NCBI GenBank assembly: GCA_003222835.1
Contig: QHXE01000075.1
Location: forward strand, 8,458-16,663
DNA length: 8,206 nt
DNA from: Acidobacteriota bacterium
GTDB taxonomy: Bacteria; Acidobacteriota; Blastocatellia; Pyrinomonadales; Pyrinomonadaceae
Reading direction: 5' to 3'
Shown here: positions 1 to 5,877 of the stretch, piece by piece
Layout: the number at the start of each line of letters is the position of its first letter
How positions within the stretch are numbered: position 1 is the stretch's first letter
Translations under genes and position numbers: made by a program
The notes under the pieces: model-generated
What the model saw: the letters and a program-made list of their open reading frames with translations, nothing else
Told to the model about the DNA's origin: nothing
Database searches by the model: none

Positions 1-1232
1 TCGAGGATGAAATCCTCTGAGTTGCCGCAGAATCCGCCCGTTACAACGCCCGCACATGCTCCCACTGCCGGCTGAGTGTTGGTAAATGGATACTCAGTCG
101 TAAGCGGTCCACTGCGCCACGAGTCGCGATAGATCTGACCAGCCGTCGCCGTATCTGTGCTAGCAGAGCGGCGGCGTTCGATCTTGTACTGACCCGACTC
201 GCCATAGCACTTCAGCGTCGTAGTAAGCCGATTCGAACTGTCGGACGTCTGAATAAGTGGACCGGTCGTAACCGGGAAGTTCGTGTTTGGATCCTGCGTG
301 CCCACCGGAACGGTTGGCGCACCACTGCCGTACAAAGGATTCGGCGGATTTTGTGGATTACCTGTGGCTGGCCCTGGACACGGGATGTTCGGCCCCAACG
401 GAACCACACTAGCGTCACCGACCGGCTGCAGACAAGTGCCTTCGCAATACTGCGGAGCAAGCGACGGATACAAGTTGCCCGGGAAAACTCCTGGTCCGGT
501 GTTTACGGGCGAACCGATACCGTAAGTATTGAAGCCAACCTTGTCGAAAATAACAGCAGCTCCACTAGTGCCAAGGGCGGAAAAGACGAATCCAGTCGGA
601 CAGCCAAACGATCCGATCACGCACTGGGTGAGAATATTGCTGCCAATATTCGCCAGAGCAATGCCGGCATCGTCAGGAATATCCGTCGTCGCCAGGGCCG
701 CGTTCTGGGTGCCGATAACCGCATCCGGAATCGAGTGGAATCTTCCACCATTACCGCCGAGATTACTCAGCGTGTATCCTTGGCCGCCGCACAGGAACCA
801 GGTTCGCGCCTTAATTATCGTGGCGCCCTTAATTTGGCAGGCGAGCGAAGCCACATTCGAGGCTTGTCCAAACTGTGGATTGAAACCCATACCGGAGGAC
901 ACAAACACCCCAATGCCGTTCGCCACGCCGTTCGGATCGTCGGACAAGGTCGAGACTGTAACGTTCACCGCGCTCGCGTTATATACCTCGACAAACTCAT
1001 CTCTACTTCCGTTTAAGGTCGTGCCGGGTCCGTTTTCTCTAAAAGCGCTGATCACCAAACAGTCGTTCGTCTTGGACGGAGCACTTGTCACGTCGCAAGC
1101 CGCCACCTGATTGGTGTTGAAGGTCTGAGCTTGCACCTTCTGTTCGAGTCGCGGGCGCAGCGCGATGAATGTACCAATCATCAACGCCAGCGCGCCCACG
1201 GCTACAAGACTATATCGAATCGAAGATCGCAT
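1..1232 (-). CDS. Exported lamin-tail-domain (LTD)-like protein, cysteine-rich, partial
   Basis: The minus-strand frame is open from an ATG at 1232 to the left edge: 410 complete codons, no stop, so the C-terminus is missing. The start is fixed by a strong Shine-Dalgarno (AGGAGGA, complement of 1241-1247) 8 nt upstream. Residues about 8-25 are hydrophobic after a basic MRSSIR start, with a possible signal-peptidase site near VQA (33-35), so the protein is probably exported. Residues about 58-95 (CLVISAFRENGPG, then DEFVEVYNAS) match the opening of bacterial lamin-tail domains, a beta-sandwich found in many secreted proteins. Twelve cysteines follow (46, 58, 132, 148, 204, 211, 263, 267, 285, 342, 393, 402), suggesting disulfides. 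Residues about 283-340 are rich in Pro, Thr, Asn and Gly and look like a linker. No catalytic motif is visible. The LTD call is by motif recognition; the molecular role is unknown. Confidence 0.8.
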   Translation of the reverse strand, partial: MRSSIRYSLVAVGALALMIGTFIALRPRLEQKVQAQTFNTNQVAACDVTSAPSKTNDCLVISAFRENGPGTTLNGSRDEFVEVYNASAVNVTVSTLSDDPNGVANGIGVFVSSGMGFNPQFGQASNVASLACQIKGATIIKARTWFLCGGQGYTLSNLGGNGGRFHSIPDAVIGTQNAALATTDIPDDAGIALANIGSNILTQCVIGSFGCPTGFVFSALGTSGAAVIFDKVGFNTYGIGSPVNTGPGVFPGNLYPSLAPQYCEGTCLQPVGDASVVPLGPNIPCPGPATGNPQNPPNPLYGSGAPTVPVGTQDPNTNFPVTTGPLIQTSDSSNRLTTTLKCYGESGQYKIERRRSASTDTATAGQIYRDSWRSGPLTTEYPFTNTQPAVGACAGVVTGGFCGNSEDFIL

Positions 1233-1372
1233 CTTGGAATTCCTCCTCTTGAGCGGGAAAGTTGTTTCGTTCATAGAAAATTGAAACCAGCGAACTGGAG
1301 CCCTTCGACCTATCCTGGCGTTAAAAGCTACGGCAAGCTGCGTTTCCTTGACGAAAATACCGAACTACAAGC

Positions 1373-1395
1373 GCGGAGAAACTATCATTCTCCGC
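1373..1395. promoter_or_regulatory. Perfect 8-bp inverted repeat (operator-like dyad)
   Basis: GCGGAGAA (1373-1380) and TTCTCCGC (1388-1395) are exact reverse complements separated by 7 nt. The dyad overlaps the -10 region and part of the spacer of the candidate minus-strand promoter, the usual position for a repressor operator. No T-run follows on either strand, so an intrinsic terminator is unlikely. The sequence is direct evidence for the dyad; operator function is inferred. Confidence 0.45.
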
Positions 1396-1407
1396 CAGCC
1401 CTGTCAA
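1381..1407 (-). promoter_or_regulatory. Candidate sigma-70-type promoter for the LTD-like gene
   Basis: Read on the minus strand there is a perfect TTGACA (complement of 1402-1407). The best -10 match is GATAGT (complement of 1381-1386) after a short 15-nt spacer; TAGTTT (complement of 1379-1384) gives a 17-nt spacer but fewer matches. Transcription would begin near 1372, leaving a leader of about 140 nt before the ATG at 1232. The -35 is strong, the -10 is weak, and the dyad over the -10 makes regulation plausible. Confidence 0.4.
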
Positions 1408-1540
1408 TCGCAAATCCGAAAGTTTTCGCAATCAACCGGGTACGCCAGCAGTCCATTTCAAGCTAGGTAAAGCGTAAAGTACCGGCAACTTAGCACAAGC
1501 TGGAAACCGAGTCAACAGTTTTTTGGGGATTTTTTCGTGA

Positions 1541-1555
1541 GTTTTTGGCAAAAAC
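1541..1555. repeat. 15-bp odd palindrome GTTTTTG-G-CAAAAAC
   Basis: Two exact 7-bp arms flank a single central G. A one-base loop cannot form, so it would act as a DNA site or as a shorter hairpin with a 5-nt loop. It lies about 180 bp upstream of the TPR gene in a T-rich tract. It could be a regulator binding site or a chance product of the homopolymer runs. Confidence 0.25.
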
Positions 1556-1672
1556 GTGCTCATCTTGTTTCAGTATGTCTGGGGACTTGTCCCTTGGCCG
1601 CATCACGTTCGCTGATTGGTAATCCGTTAACTCCAGCGAGCGCTGAATTCTATCATAATTTTGCTTTCGGAC

Positions 1673-1701
1673 TTGTCTTGCGATTGTAGCCATATTACTA
1701 T
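1673..1701 (+). promoter_or_regulatory. Possible promoter for the TPR gene
   Basis: TTGTCT (1673-1678) and TACTAT (1696-1701) are 17 nt apart and each match the sigma-70 consensus at 4 of 6 positions. They would start transcription about 25 nt upstream of the ATG at 1733. An alternative -10 is CATAAT (1654-1659), which lacks a good -35. The support is weak, resting mainly on spacing and position. Confidence 0.25.
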
Positions 1702-1732
1702 TGCCCGAATTTATTTCTGAGGAGTTTGCTAG

Positions 1733-2548
1733 ATGAAACGTCAATGGTTGCTTTTACTTTTCCCGCTGGTTCTGGTAGGTCTTCTGCTTACGATAAAGCA
1801 TTTTGCAAAAAAGCCTGAGCCCCAGCAAGCCGAGATCACCAAGCCGGTTGCCGTGCTCAAGGATACGACGATTCAGTCCAACGTCCCGATGGACGTCGTG
1901 CCGCGCAATAGCTCCGCGCTACAACCCTTGGCCCCTGAGGTAGTCGAAAAGGTCGCGGGAACTCTCGAAAAGTACGTCAAAGAGCATCCGAGCGCGCCGG
2001 ACATTGCCGATGCATATTTCAACCTCGGCCAAACCTATTACCAGGGCGGTCAGTATGAGAAAGCCATCGAACCGCTGCAAAAGGCCATCGACCGCCACCC
2101 TTATGACGCCGACGCTCACTACACCTTAGGCAATACATACGACAAACTTAAACGTTACAAGGAAGCGGCGCAGGAATTCGAGCTGATGACGAAAATCGAG
2201 CCAAAGAACGACTCGGTTTATTACAACCTGGGTAACGCTTACTTAAATCAGAACAAATACGAAGAAGCGATCGAGCGATACAAACAGGCTCTCGCTTTGA
2301 ATCCGAAAAACGGCGCCGCCCATTATGTTCTAGGGATGGCCTACGGGCGACAGCACAGATTCAAAGACGCGAGTGATGAGTTTGAAAAGGCCGTCAACAT
2401 CGATCCGAATAATCCTGAAGCGCGCTATCTCTTGGCCATGGCGAAATTTGAGAACGGCGATCGCAAAGGCGCGATGGAGCAATACGAAAGTCTGAAGAAG
2501 CTGAGCCCGCAGTATGCGGATCAGCTCACCAAGAACCTAAATCCCTAA
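1733..2548 (+). CDS. Membrane-anchored tetratricopeptide repeat (TPR) protein
   Basis: This 271-residue protein starts at an ATG with a good Shine-Dalgarno (GAGGAG, 1719-1724, 8 nt spacing). Residues about 4-21 are a strongly hydrophobic segment after MKR, followed by KHFAKK: an uncleaved signal anchor or a signal peptide that places the rest outside the cytoplasm. A polar linker (about 25-85) leads to five 34-residue TPR units at about 91-124, 125-158, 159-192, 193-226 and 227-260. They show the usual pattern (for example AYFNLGQTYYQGGQYEKAIE and VYYNLGNAYLNQNKYEEAIE). TPR domains are protein-protein interaction scaffolds with no enzymatic activity of their own. The gene heads a same-strand run with the DsbA-like and Agl23-like genes, so it may scaffold extracytoplasmic maturation enzymes. 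Its specific partner cannot be read from the sequence. Confidence 0.9.
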   Translation: MKRQWLLLLFPLVLVGLLLTIKHFAKKPEPQQAEITKPVAVLKDTTIQSNVPMDVVPRNSSALQPLAPEVVEKVAGTLEKYVKEHPSAPDIADAYFNLGQTYYQGGQYEKAIEPLQKAIDRHPYDADAHYTLGNTYDKLKRYKEAAQEFELMTKIEPKNDSVYYNLGNAYLNQNKYEEAIERYKQALALNPKNGAAHYVLGMAYGRQHRFKDASDEFEKAVNIDPNNPEARYLLAMAKFENGDRKGAMEQYESLKKLSPQYADQLTKNLNP

Positions 2549-2643
2549 GCACTGTGTCTCACAATCGGCGTGATCGTCACCCAGTGGTGGAATCAAGTAT
2601 TGAGTTCATTCCCGCCGCCGAGGAATTGGAACTAACTCGGACT

Positions 2644-2670
2644 ATGTCTTTGTCGAATAATCGATCGTGA
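2644..2670 (+). other. Possible 8-codon leader ORF overlapping the DsbA-like start
   Basis: ATG at 2644 opens an 8-codon frame (MSLSNNRS) whose TGA (2668-2670) overlaps the GTG start of the next gene as GTGA. Such an arrangement can couple translation, and the downstream GTG has no clear Shine-Dalgarno of its own. However, the mini-ORF also lacks a well-placed ribosome binding site (the nearest GAGG is about 20 nt upstream). It may be chance. The remaining 2549-2643 stretch shows nothing recognisable. Confidence 0.15.
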
Positions 2671-3308
2671 AAAGTAAGTCGCCATTTATCATCATCGGCG
2701 CCGTCCTGGTCTTCGCTCTGATCGGCGGCGTTTGGTTCTACCGATCACGAAAGCCAAGCATCGTTTTGATTACCAAAGGGGGAGTGCCGGGCGCGCAGCC
2801 GCCACAGGTAATCGGCCCAAACACCCCCCACGTCACGATCGAGGAGTTCGGAGATTTCCAGTGCCCTCCATGCGGAAAGCTTCATCCAGTCTTAAAGAAA
2901 GTCGAAGAAGATTACGGCTCGCGCGTCGCCATAGTTTTCCGAGAATTTCCTATGACGCAACTCCATGCCAACGCGCTCGAAGCAGCTCGCGCCGCGGAGG
3001 CCGCCGGATTGCAGGGTGCTTTCTGGCAGATGCACGACTTCATATATGACACTCAGGAGATGTGGAGTAACTGGAAGGACGTCCGGTCAGTATTCGCGCG
3101 ACAAGCCACCATCATGGGGCTTGATTCAAAACGGCTGCGGAGCGACATGGACTCGGCAGAGGTGCAGCAGCGGATCGCTGCCGATCAGCAGCGCGGACAA
3201 TCTATCGGGGTCGTGGGAACGCCGACTTTTTTTCTAAATGGGCGTCTAATCGCGCCGGAAGAGTTGGAACACCTTCGCGAATTGATTGAGGCGGCTCTGA
3301 AGCAATGA
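2667..3308 (+). CDS. Membrane-anchored DsbA-like thiol:disulfide oxidoreductase
   Basis: This is a 213-residue protein of the thioredoxin-fold DsbA family (Thioredoxin_4 type). Residues about 6-25 form a hydrophobic N-terminal anchor, with basic residues on both sides (MKSK before, RSRK after). The active site is C66-P67-P68-C69 within FGDFQCPPCG, and the cis-proline loop is G184-T185-P186-T187 (VVGTPTFFLNG). Both are intact, with the helical insertion of DsbA-like proteins between them. Family members oxidise or isomerise cysteines in exported proteins, so it should act on the outer side of the membrane. The start is a GTG giving MKSKSPF; it lacks an obvious Shine-Dalgarno, but the signal anchor begins here and leaves little room for a later start. 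The gene follows the TPR gene by 118 bp. The neighbouring LTD-like protein, with 12 cysteines, is a plausible client, but that is inference. Confidence 0.9.
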   Translation: MKSKSPFIIIGAVLVFALIGGVWFYRSRKPSIVLITKGGVPGAQPPQVIGPNTPHVTIEEFGDFQCPPCGKLHPVLKKVEEDYGSRVAIVFREFPMTQLHANALEAARAAEAAGLQGAFWQMHDFIYDTQEMWSNWKDVRSVFARQATIMGLDSKRLRSDMDSAEVQQRIAADQQRGQSIGVVGTPTFFLNGRLIAPEELEHLRELIEAALKQ

Positions 3309-3311
3309 TCT

Positions 3312-3363
3312 CCTGAGCACCCTTGCTTATGCGCCCGCCTGAGCGCCCTTGCTTACGCGCGGG
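3312..3363. repeat. Imperfect tandem repeat, two 26-nt units
   Basis: Unit 1 (3312-3337) and unit 2 (3338-3363) are adjacent and match at 22 of 26 positions. Both begin CCTGAGC and share the core CCCTTGCTTA; the differences are at unit positions 8, 19, 24 and 25. The GCCCGC at 3333-3338 can also pair with GCGGGC at 3359-3364, a 6-bp stem with a 20-nt loop. It starts 3 nt after the stop codon of the DsbA-like gene. I have an impression of similar GC-rich repeats being dispersed between genes in Acidobacteriota, but this is unverified. It is not a CRISPR: there are only two copies and no spacer. Confidence 0.7.
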
Positions 3364-3412
3364 CTTCTGTCACAGCTTGCTTCTAATATCTGACGAACCT
3401 TGCGACACGCCG

Positions 3413-5005
3413 GTGGCTACGCAGCGACGATGGCGCATTAGCGCTGCCTCGGTTCTAGTCGTCGGGGCGGCGCTTCGTCTCTATAGTCTCCCGCTCGTAC
3501 CGCTTCATCATGACGAAGGAGTCAACGGCAAGTTTCTTCTAAAACTCGTCAACGAGGGATTCTATCAATACGACCCACAGAACTATCATGGACCAACGCT
3601 CTATTATTTCGCCGCGGTAATTCCCTGGATCTCACGGCTGTTGTTCGGTAAGTCCTTCGCTGAAGCCTACGGGCTCACCGACTCTACAATTCGATTCACC
3701 ACGGCCGCGTTCGGCGTCGCCACAATCTGGCTGGTACTAATCCTCAGGCGACGCATTGGCACAATCGCGGCTCTCGCCGGCGCCACTTTGCTGGCCGTTT
3801 CGCCCGGTGCGGTTTATCTTTCGCGCTACTTTATTCACGAGACCCCACTCGTCTTTTTCATGCTGGGCCTCGTCGTGGCGGCGTTGCGGTTTTACGAAAC
3901 TACGCGGCCTGCTTACCTGATGCTTTCGGCCGCCGCTGCCGCGCTATTATTTGCGACCAAGGAAACAGCAATCCTCTCGGCGGTCGTGTTGCTAACAGCG
4001 CTCGTGCTAACCCCTTTGTTTGTCAAACTGCGCGAGCTTCGCGAACGCATCAGCAAAGAACCGTCGGCGACGGAGAAGCCGAGGACGATCGTGGAACGCC
4101 TGCGATCGGCAACCGAGAGATTTGGTGGCCCATCATCTCTGATCATCGCTTCGGTCGCCGCGGTTTCACTTTTCCTGATTATCGAGATTGTCTTCTACTC
4201 GTCGTTTTTTTCCAATTATCCGAATGGCCTCTTCGATGCGCTAAAGTCACTTCAATTCTGGACGCAGACTGGCGAGCACGTGCATGTGCATCCCTGGTTC
4301 ACTTATCTTTCATGGATGTGGCAGGAAGAATCGGCGCTGCTGCTGCTCGGCTTGGCCGGTTTGGGTTTGGCACTCTGGCGCGGCGCAAATCGCTTTGTGA
4401 TTTTCATGGCGCTCTGTGCTGTCGGAATGCTCGCGGCATACTCGCTGATTCCTTACAAGACACCTTGGTTGATGCTGAACTTCGTAGTGCCGATGGCGGT
4501 GACCAGTGGGTACGCATTACAGGAAATCTACGAACGAGCAGTTGCAGCTAAGGTCGGCATAATTGCCTTCGCAATTGGGACCGGAGCGCTCGCGATCTCA
4601 GGCTATCAAATGTTAAGTCTCAACTTTTTTCATTACGACGATCCTTCGTACGCCTACGTTTACGTTCATACGCAGCGAGATATATTTCCGCTCCTCGAGC
4701 AAATCGACGCAATGGCAAAGCGCGCCGGATCGGGCGAGCAGACAGGGGTCGCAATTGCTTCACCTGACTACTGGCCGCTCCCCTGGTATCTTCGCAAATA
4801 CTCAAATGTTACCTACTACACGAAACTTACTCCGTTCACCGAGCCAATCATTATCGCATCACCAACTCAAGTAGCCGATATTGTGACCATGTCGGGCGCG
4901 GGCTACCGTTTGATCAACTCGAACGTAAACCCCAGTGGGACCTACACACTGCGGCCCGGCATCGAACTTTTAGTCTTCGTGCGAAGCGATCTGACGACGC
5001 AGTGA
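3413..5005 (+). CDS. TIGR03663/Agl23-like polytopic membrane protein (GT-C-type glycosyltransferase-like)
   Basis: This is a polytopic membrane protein of 530 residues from the GTG chosen here. Family hallmarks are HHDEG (residues 32-36), YHGPTLYY (58-65), YLSRYFIHE (135-143), ATKETA (181-186), IPYKTPWLMLN (346-356) and WPLPWYLRKY (454-463). About ten hydrophobic segments run from 11-29 to about 399, followed by a soluble C-terminal part. The acidic pair D34-E35 after the first membrane segment resembles the catalytic acidic motif of GT-C enzymes, which use polyprenyl-phosphate sugars outside the cytoplasm. The archaeal namesake Agl23 is described as flippase-associated, so transferase activity is not established. 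The frame stays open upstream (TTG at 3323, ATG at 3329, TTG at 3377), but the first two lie in the tandem repeat and would add a non-family extension. No start has a clear Shine-Dalgarno, so the N-terminus is uncertain. Confidence 0.85.
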   Translation: MATQRRWRISAASVLVVGAALRLYSLPLVPLHHDEGVNGKFLLKLVNEGFYQYDPQNYHGPTLYYFAAVIPWISRLLFGKSFAEAYGLTDSTIRFTTAAFGVATIWLVLILRRRIGTIAALAGATLLAVSPGAVYLSRYFIHETPLVFFMLGLVVAALRFYETTRPAYLMLSAAAAALLFATKETAILSAVVLLTALVLTPLFVKLRELRERISKEPSATEKPRTIVERLRSATERFGGPSSLIIASVAAVSLFLIIEIVFYSSFFSNYPNGLFDALKSLQFWTQTGEHVHVHPWFTYLSWMWQEESALLLLGLAGLGLALWRGANRFVIFMALCAVGMLAAYSLIPYKTPWLMLNFVVPMAVTSGYALQEIYERAVAAKVGIIAFAIGTGALAISGYQMLSLNFFHYDDPSYAYVYVHTQRDIFPLLEQIDAMAKRAGSGEQTGVAIASPDYWPLPWYLRKYSNVTYYTKLTPFTEPIIIASPTQVADIVTMSGAGYRLINSNVNPSGTYTLRPGIELLVFVRSDLTTQ

Positions 5006-5012
5006 GCCGGCT
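5005..5012. other. Convergent gene junction with 8-bp palindrome
   Basis: The plus-strand TGA (5003-5005) and the minus-strand stop (complement of 5011-5013) are only 5 bp apart. The perfect palindrome AGCCGGCT overlaps both. There is no room for separate intrinsic terminators and no T-run, so transcripts from the two sides probably overlap unless factor-dependent termination acts. Confidence 0.6.
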
Positions 5013-5721
5013 ATCCGTCATGAAACCGCAAGCGCCATGGCATCAACATCGACTCGAAGATGACCCTTCGGGATATCTTTGATTTTCCTCGTTGACGGTC
5101 AACGAAGGTTATCGGCACTTCGACAATCGACAGTTCGGCTTTGCAGGCGCGGTAAAGAGTCTCAACCAGGAACGCATAACCTTCCGAGAGTACGGGCTTA
5201 TCAAGGATAGTTTCGAGCGCGCTCCTGCTGAAGCAGCGGAATCCGCTGGTCGCATCCTGCACTTTCAGGCCGGTAATCAGAGAGACGTAGTGATTCGCGA
5301 AGCGACTAAGGAAACGCCGGCGGCGTGGCCAATTGCGAACACGCCCGCCGTCGCAGTAGCGTGAGCCAACCACAACCTCAGCGGTGGCGCTCGCTTTGAT
5401 TAAATCCGGTAAAGACTTCGGATCGTGAGAAAAATCAGCATCCATTTGAACCATCAGCGTGTAGCCGCGAGTGAGCGCGTAACGATAGCCTTCAGCATAA
5501 CTTCGTCCCAGGCCGCGACGACCCATTCGGCGCATAATTGAAAAGCGCGGATCATTACCAAATAACTTCTCAGCGCAGTCGGCCGTGGCATCGGGCGAGT
5601 TGTCGTCAATCAGAAGCACATCTACGTCTGGCACAATAGCAAAGATCTGCTGGACCAGCGTTGGCACATTCTCGCGCTCGTTGTAAGTCGGCACGATGAC
5701 TAGCGGGCGTTGTTTGTTCAT
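5011..5721 (-). CDS. Polyprenyl-phosphate mannose synthase-like GT2 glycosyltransferase (Dpm1/Ppm1 type)
   Basis: This is a 236-residue single-domain GT-A fold enzyme of family GT2. Visible motifs, in order, are VIVPTYNERENV (about 8-19), LLIDDNSPD (37-45), QMDADFSHDP (92-101) with the metal-binding DAD at 94-96, VVGSRY (117-122), VQDATSGFR (154-162), GYAF (181-184) and DRQRGKSKIS (208-217). These are the signatures of dolichyl/polyprenyl-phosphate mannose synthases, which transfer mannose from GDP-mannose to a polyprenyl phosphate at the inner face of the membrane. No C-terminal membrane segment is present, so it is the short soluble or peripheral type. The sugar could be glucose or another hexose, since sequence alone does not separate these well. 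The start has only an AAAAGG abutting the ATG, so initiation may be weak. It sits between the two polytopic glycosyltransferase-like genes, which suggests it supplies their lipid-linked donor. Confidence 0.9.
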   Translation of the reverse strand: MNKQRPLVIVPTYNERENVPTLVQQIFAIVPDVDVLLIDDNSPDATADCAEKLFGNDPRFSIMRRMGRRGLGRSYAEGYRYALTRGYTLMVQMDADFSHDPKSLPDLIKASATAEVVVGSRYCDGGRVRNWPRRRRFLSRFANHYVSLITGLKVQDATSGFRCFSRSALETILDKPVLSEGYAFLVETLYRACKAELSIVEVPITFVDRQRGKSKISRRVIFESMLMPWRLRFHDG

Positions 5722-5840
5722 CCTTTTCGTTTTTGATTAAACTTGAACACTCGATCTCGACCCAAGCTTCGATTCCGATGCTCAAAGAGGAAGAGATTAC
5801 GAGCGAGGCGCGTGAAAAACAAGTGACCTATCGCCCCGCT

Positions 5841-5868
5841 TTGGCTCGGATCGCGTCATGCGTACAAT
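5841..5868 (+). promoter_or_regulatory. Candidate promoter for the DUF2723 gene, near-leaderless
   Basis: TTGGCT (5841-5846) and TACAAT (5863-5868) are 16 nt apart and match the sigma-70 consensus at 4 and 5 of 6 positions. Transcription would start about 7 nt after the -10, around 5875, almost at the ATG (5878). That fits the lack of a Shine-Dalgarno before the gene. It is a prediction from consensus only. Confidence 0.35.
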
Positions 5869-5877
5869 TCACGTCTT

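Larger units (their letters stand above)
1233..1732. other. Divergent intergenic region, 500 bp
   Basis: This gap separates the divergent LTD-like and TPR genes and shows no convincing coding frame. The left half holds the probable minus-strand promoter and operator-like dyad, then an untranslated leader of about 140 nt that contains a small CCAG-TTCG-CTGG stem (minus strand, complement of 1287-1298). The right half is T-rich around 1518-1550 and carries a 15-bp palindrome (1541-1555) and a candidate plus-strand promoter near 1673-1701. No tRNA or known riboswitch fold was recognised. Confidence 0.6.

Noticed and set aside
3..17. Perfect small stem GAGGAT-GAA-ATCCTC at the left edge
   Set aside because: It lies inside the LTD-like coding frame (it encodes EDFIL) and is short enough to be chance.
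351..1110. Two long plus-strand open frames (351-1016 and 529-1110)
   Set aside because: They are antisense to the LTD-like gene, have no recognisable domains and no good start context. The minus strand has a signal peptide, a strong Shine-Dalgarno and a domain match in the same interval.
1131..1466. Plus-strand open frame over the start of the LTD-like gene and its promoter region
   Set aside because: There is no family resemblance, and it covers the antisense of the signal peptide and the candidate promoter and dyad.
3312..3363. CRISPR-like direct repeats
   Set aside because: Only two imperfect units sit head to tail without spacers, and there are no cas genes in the window.
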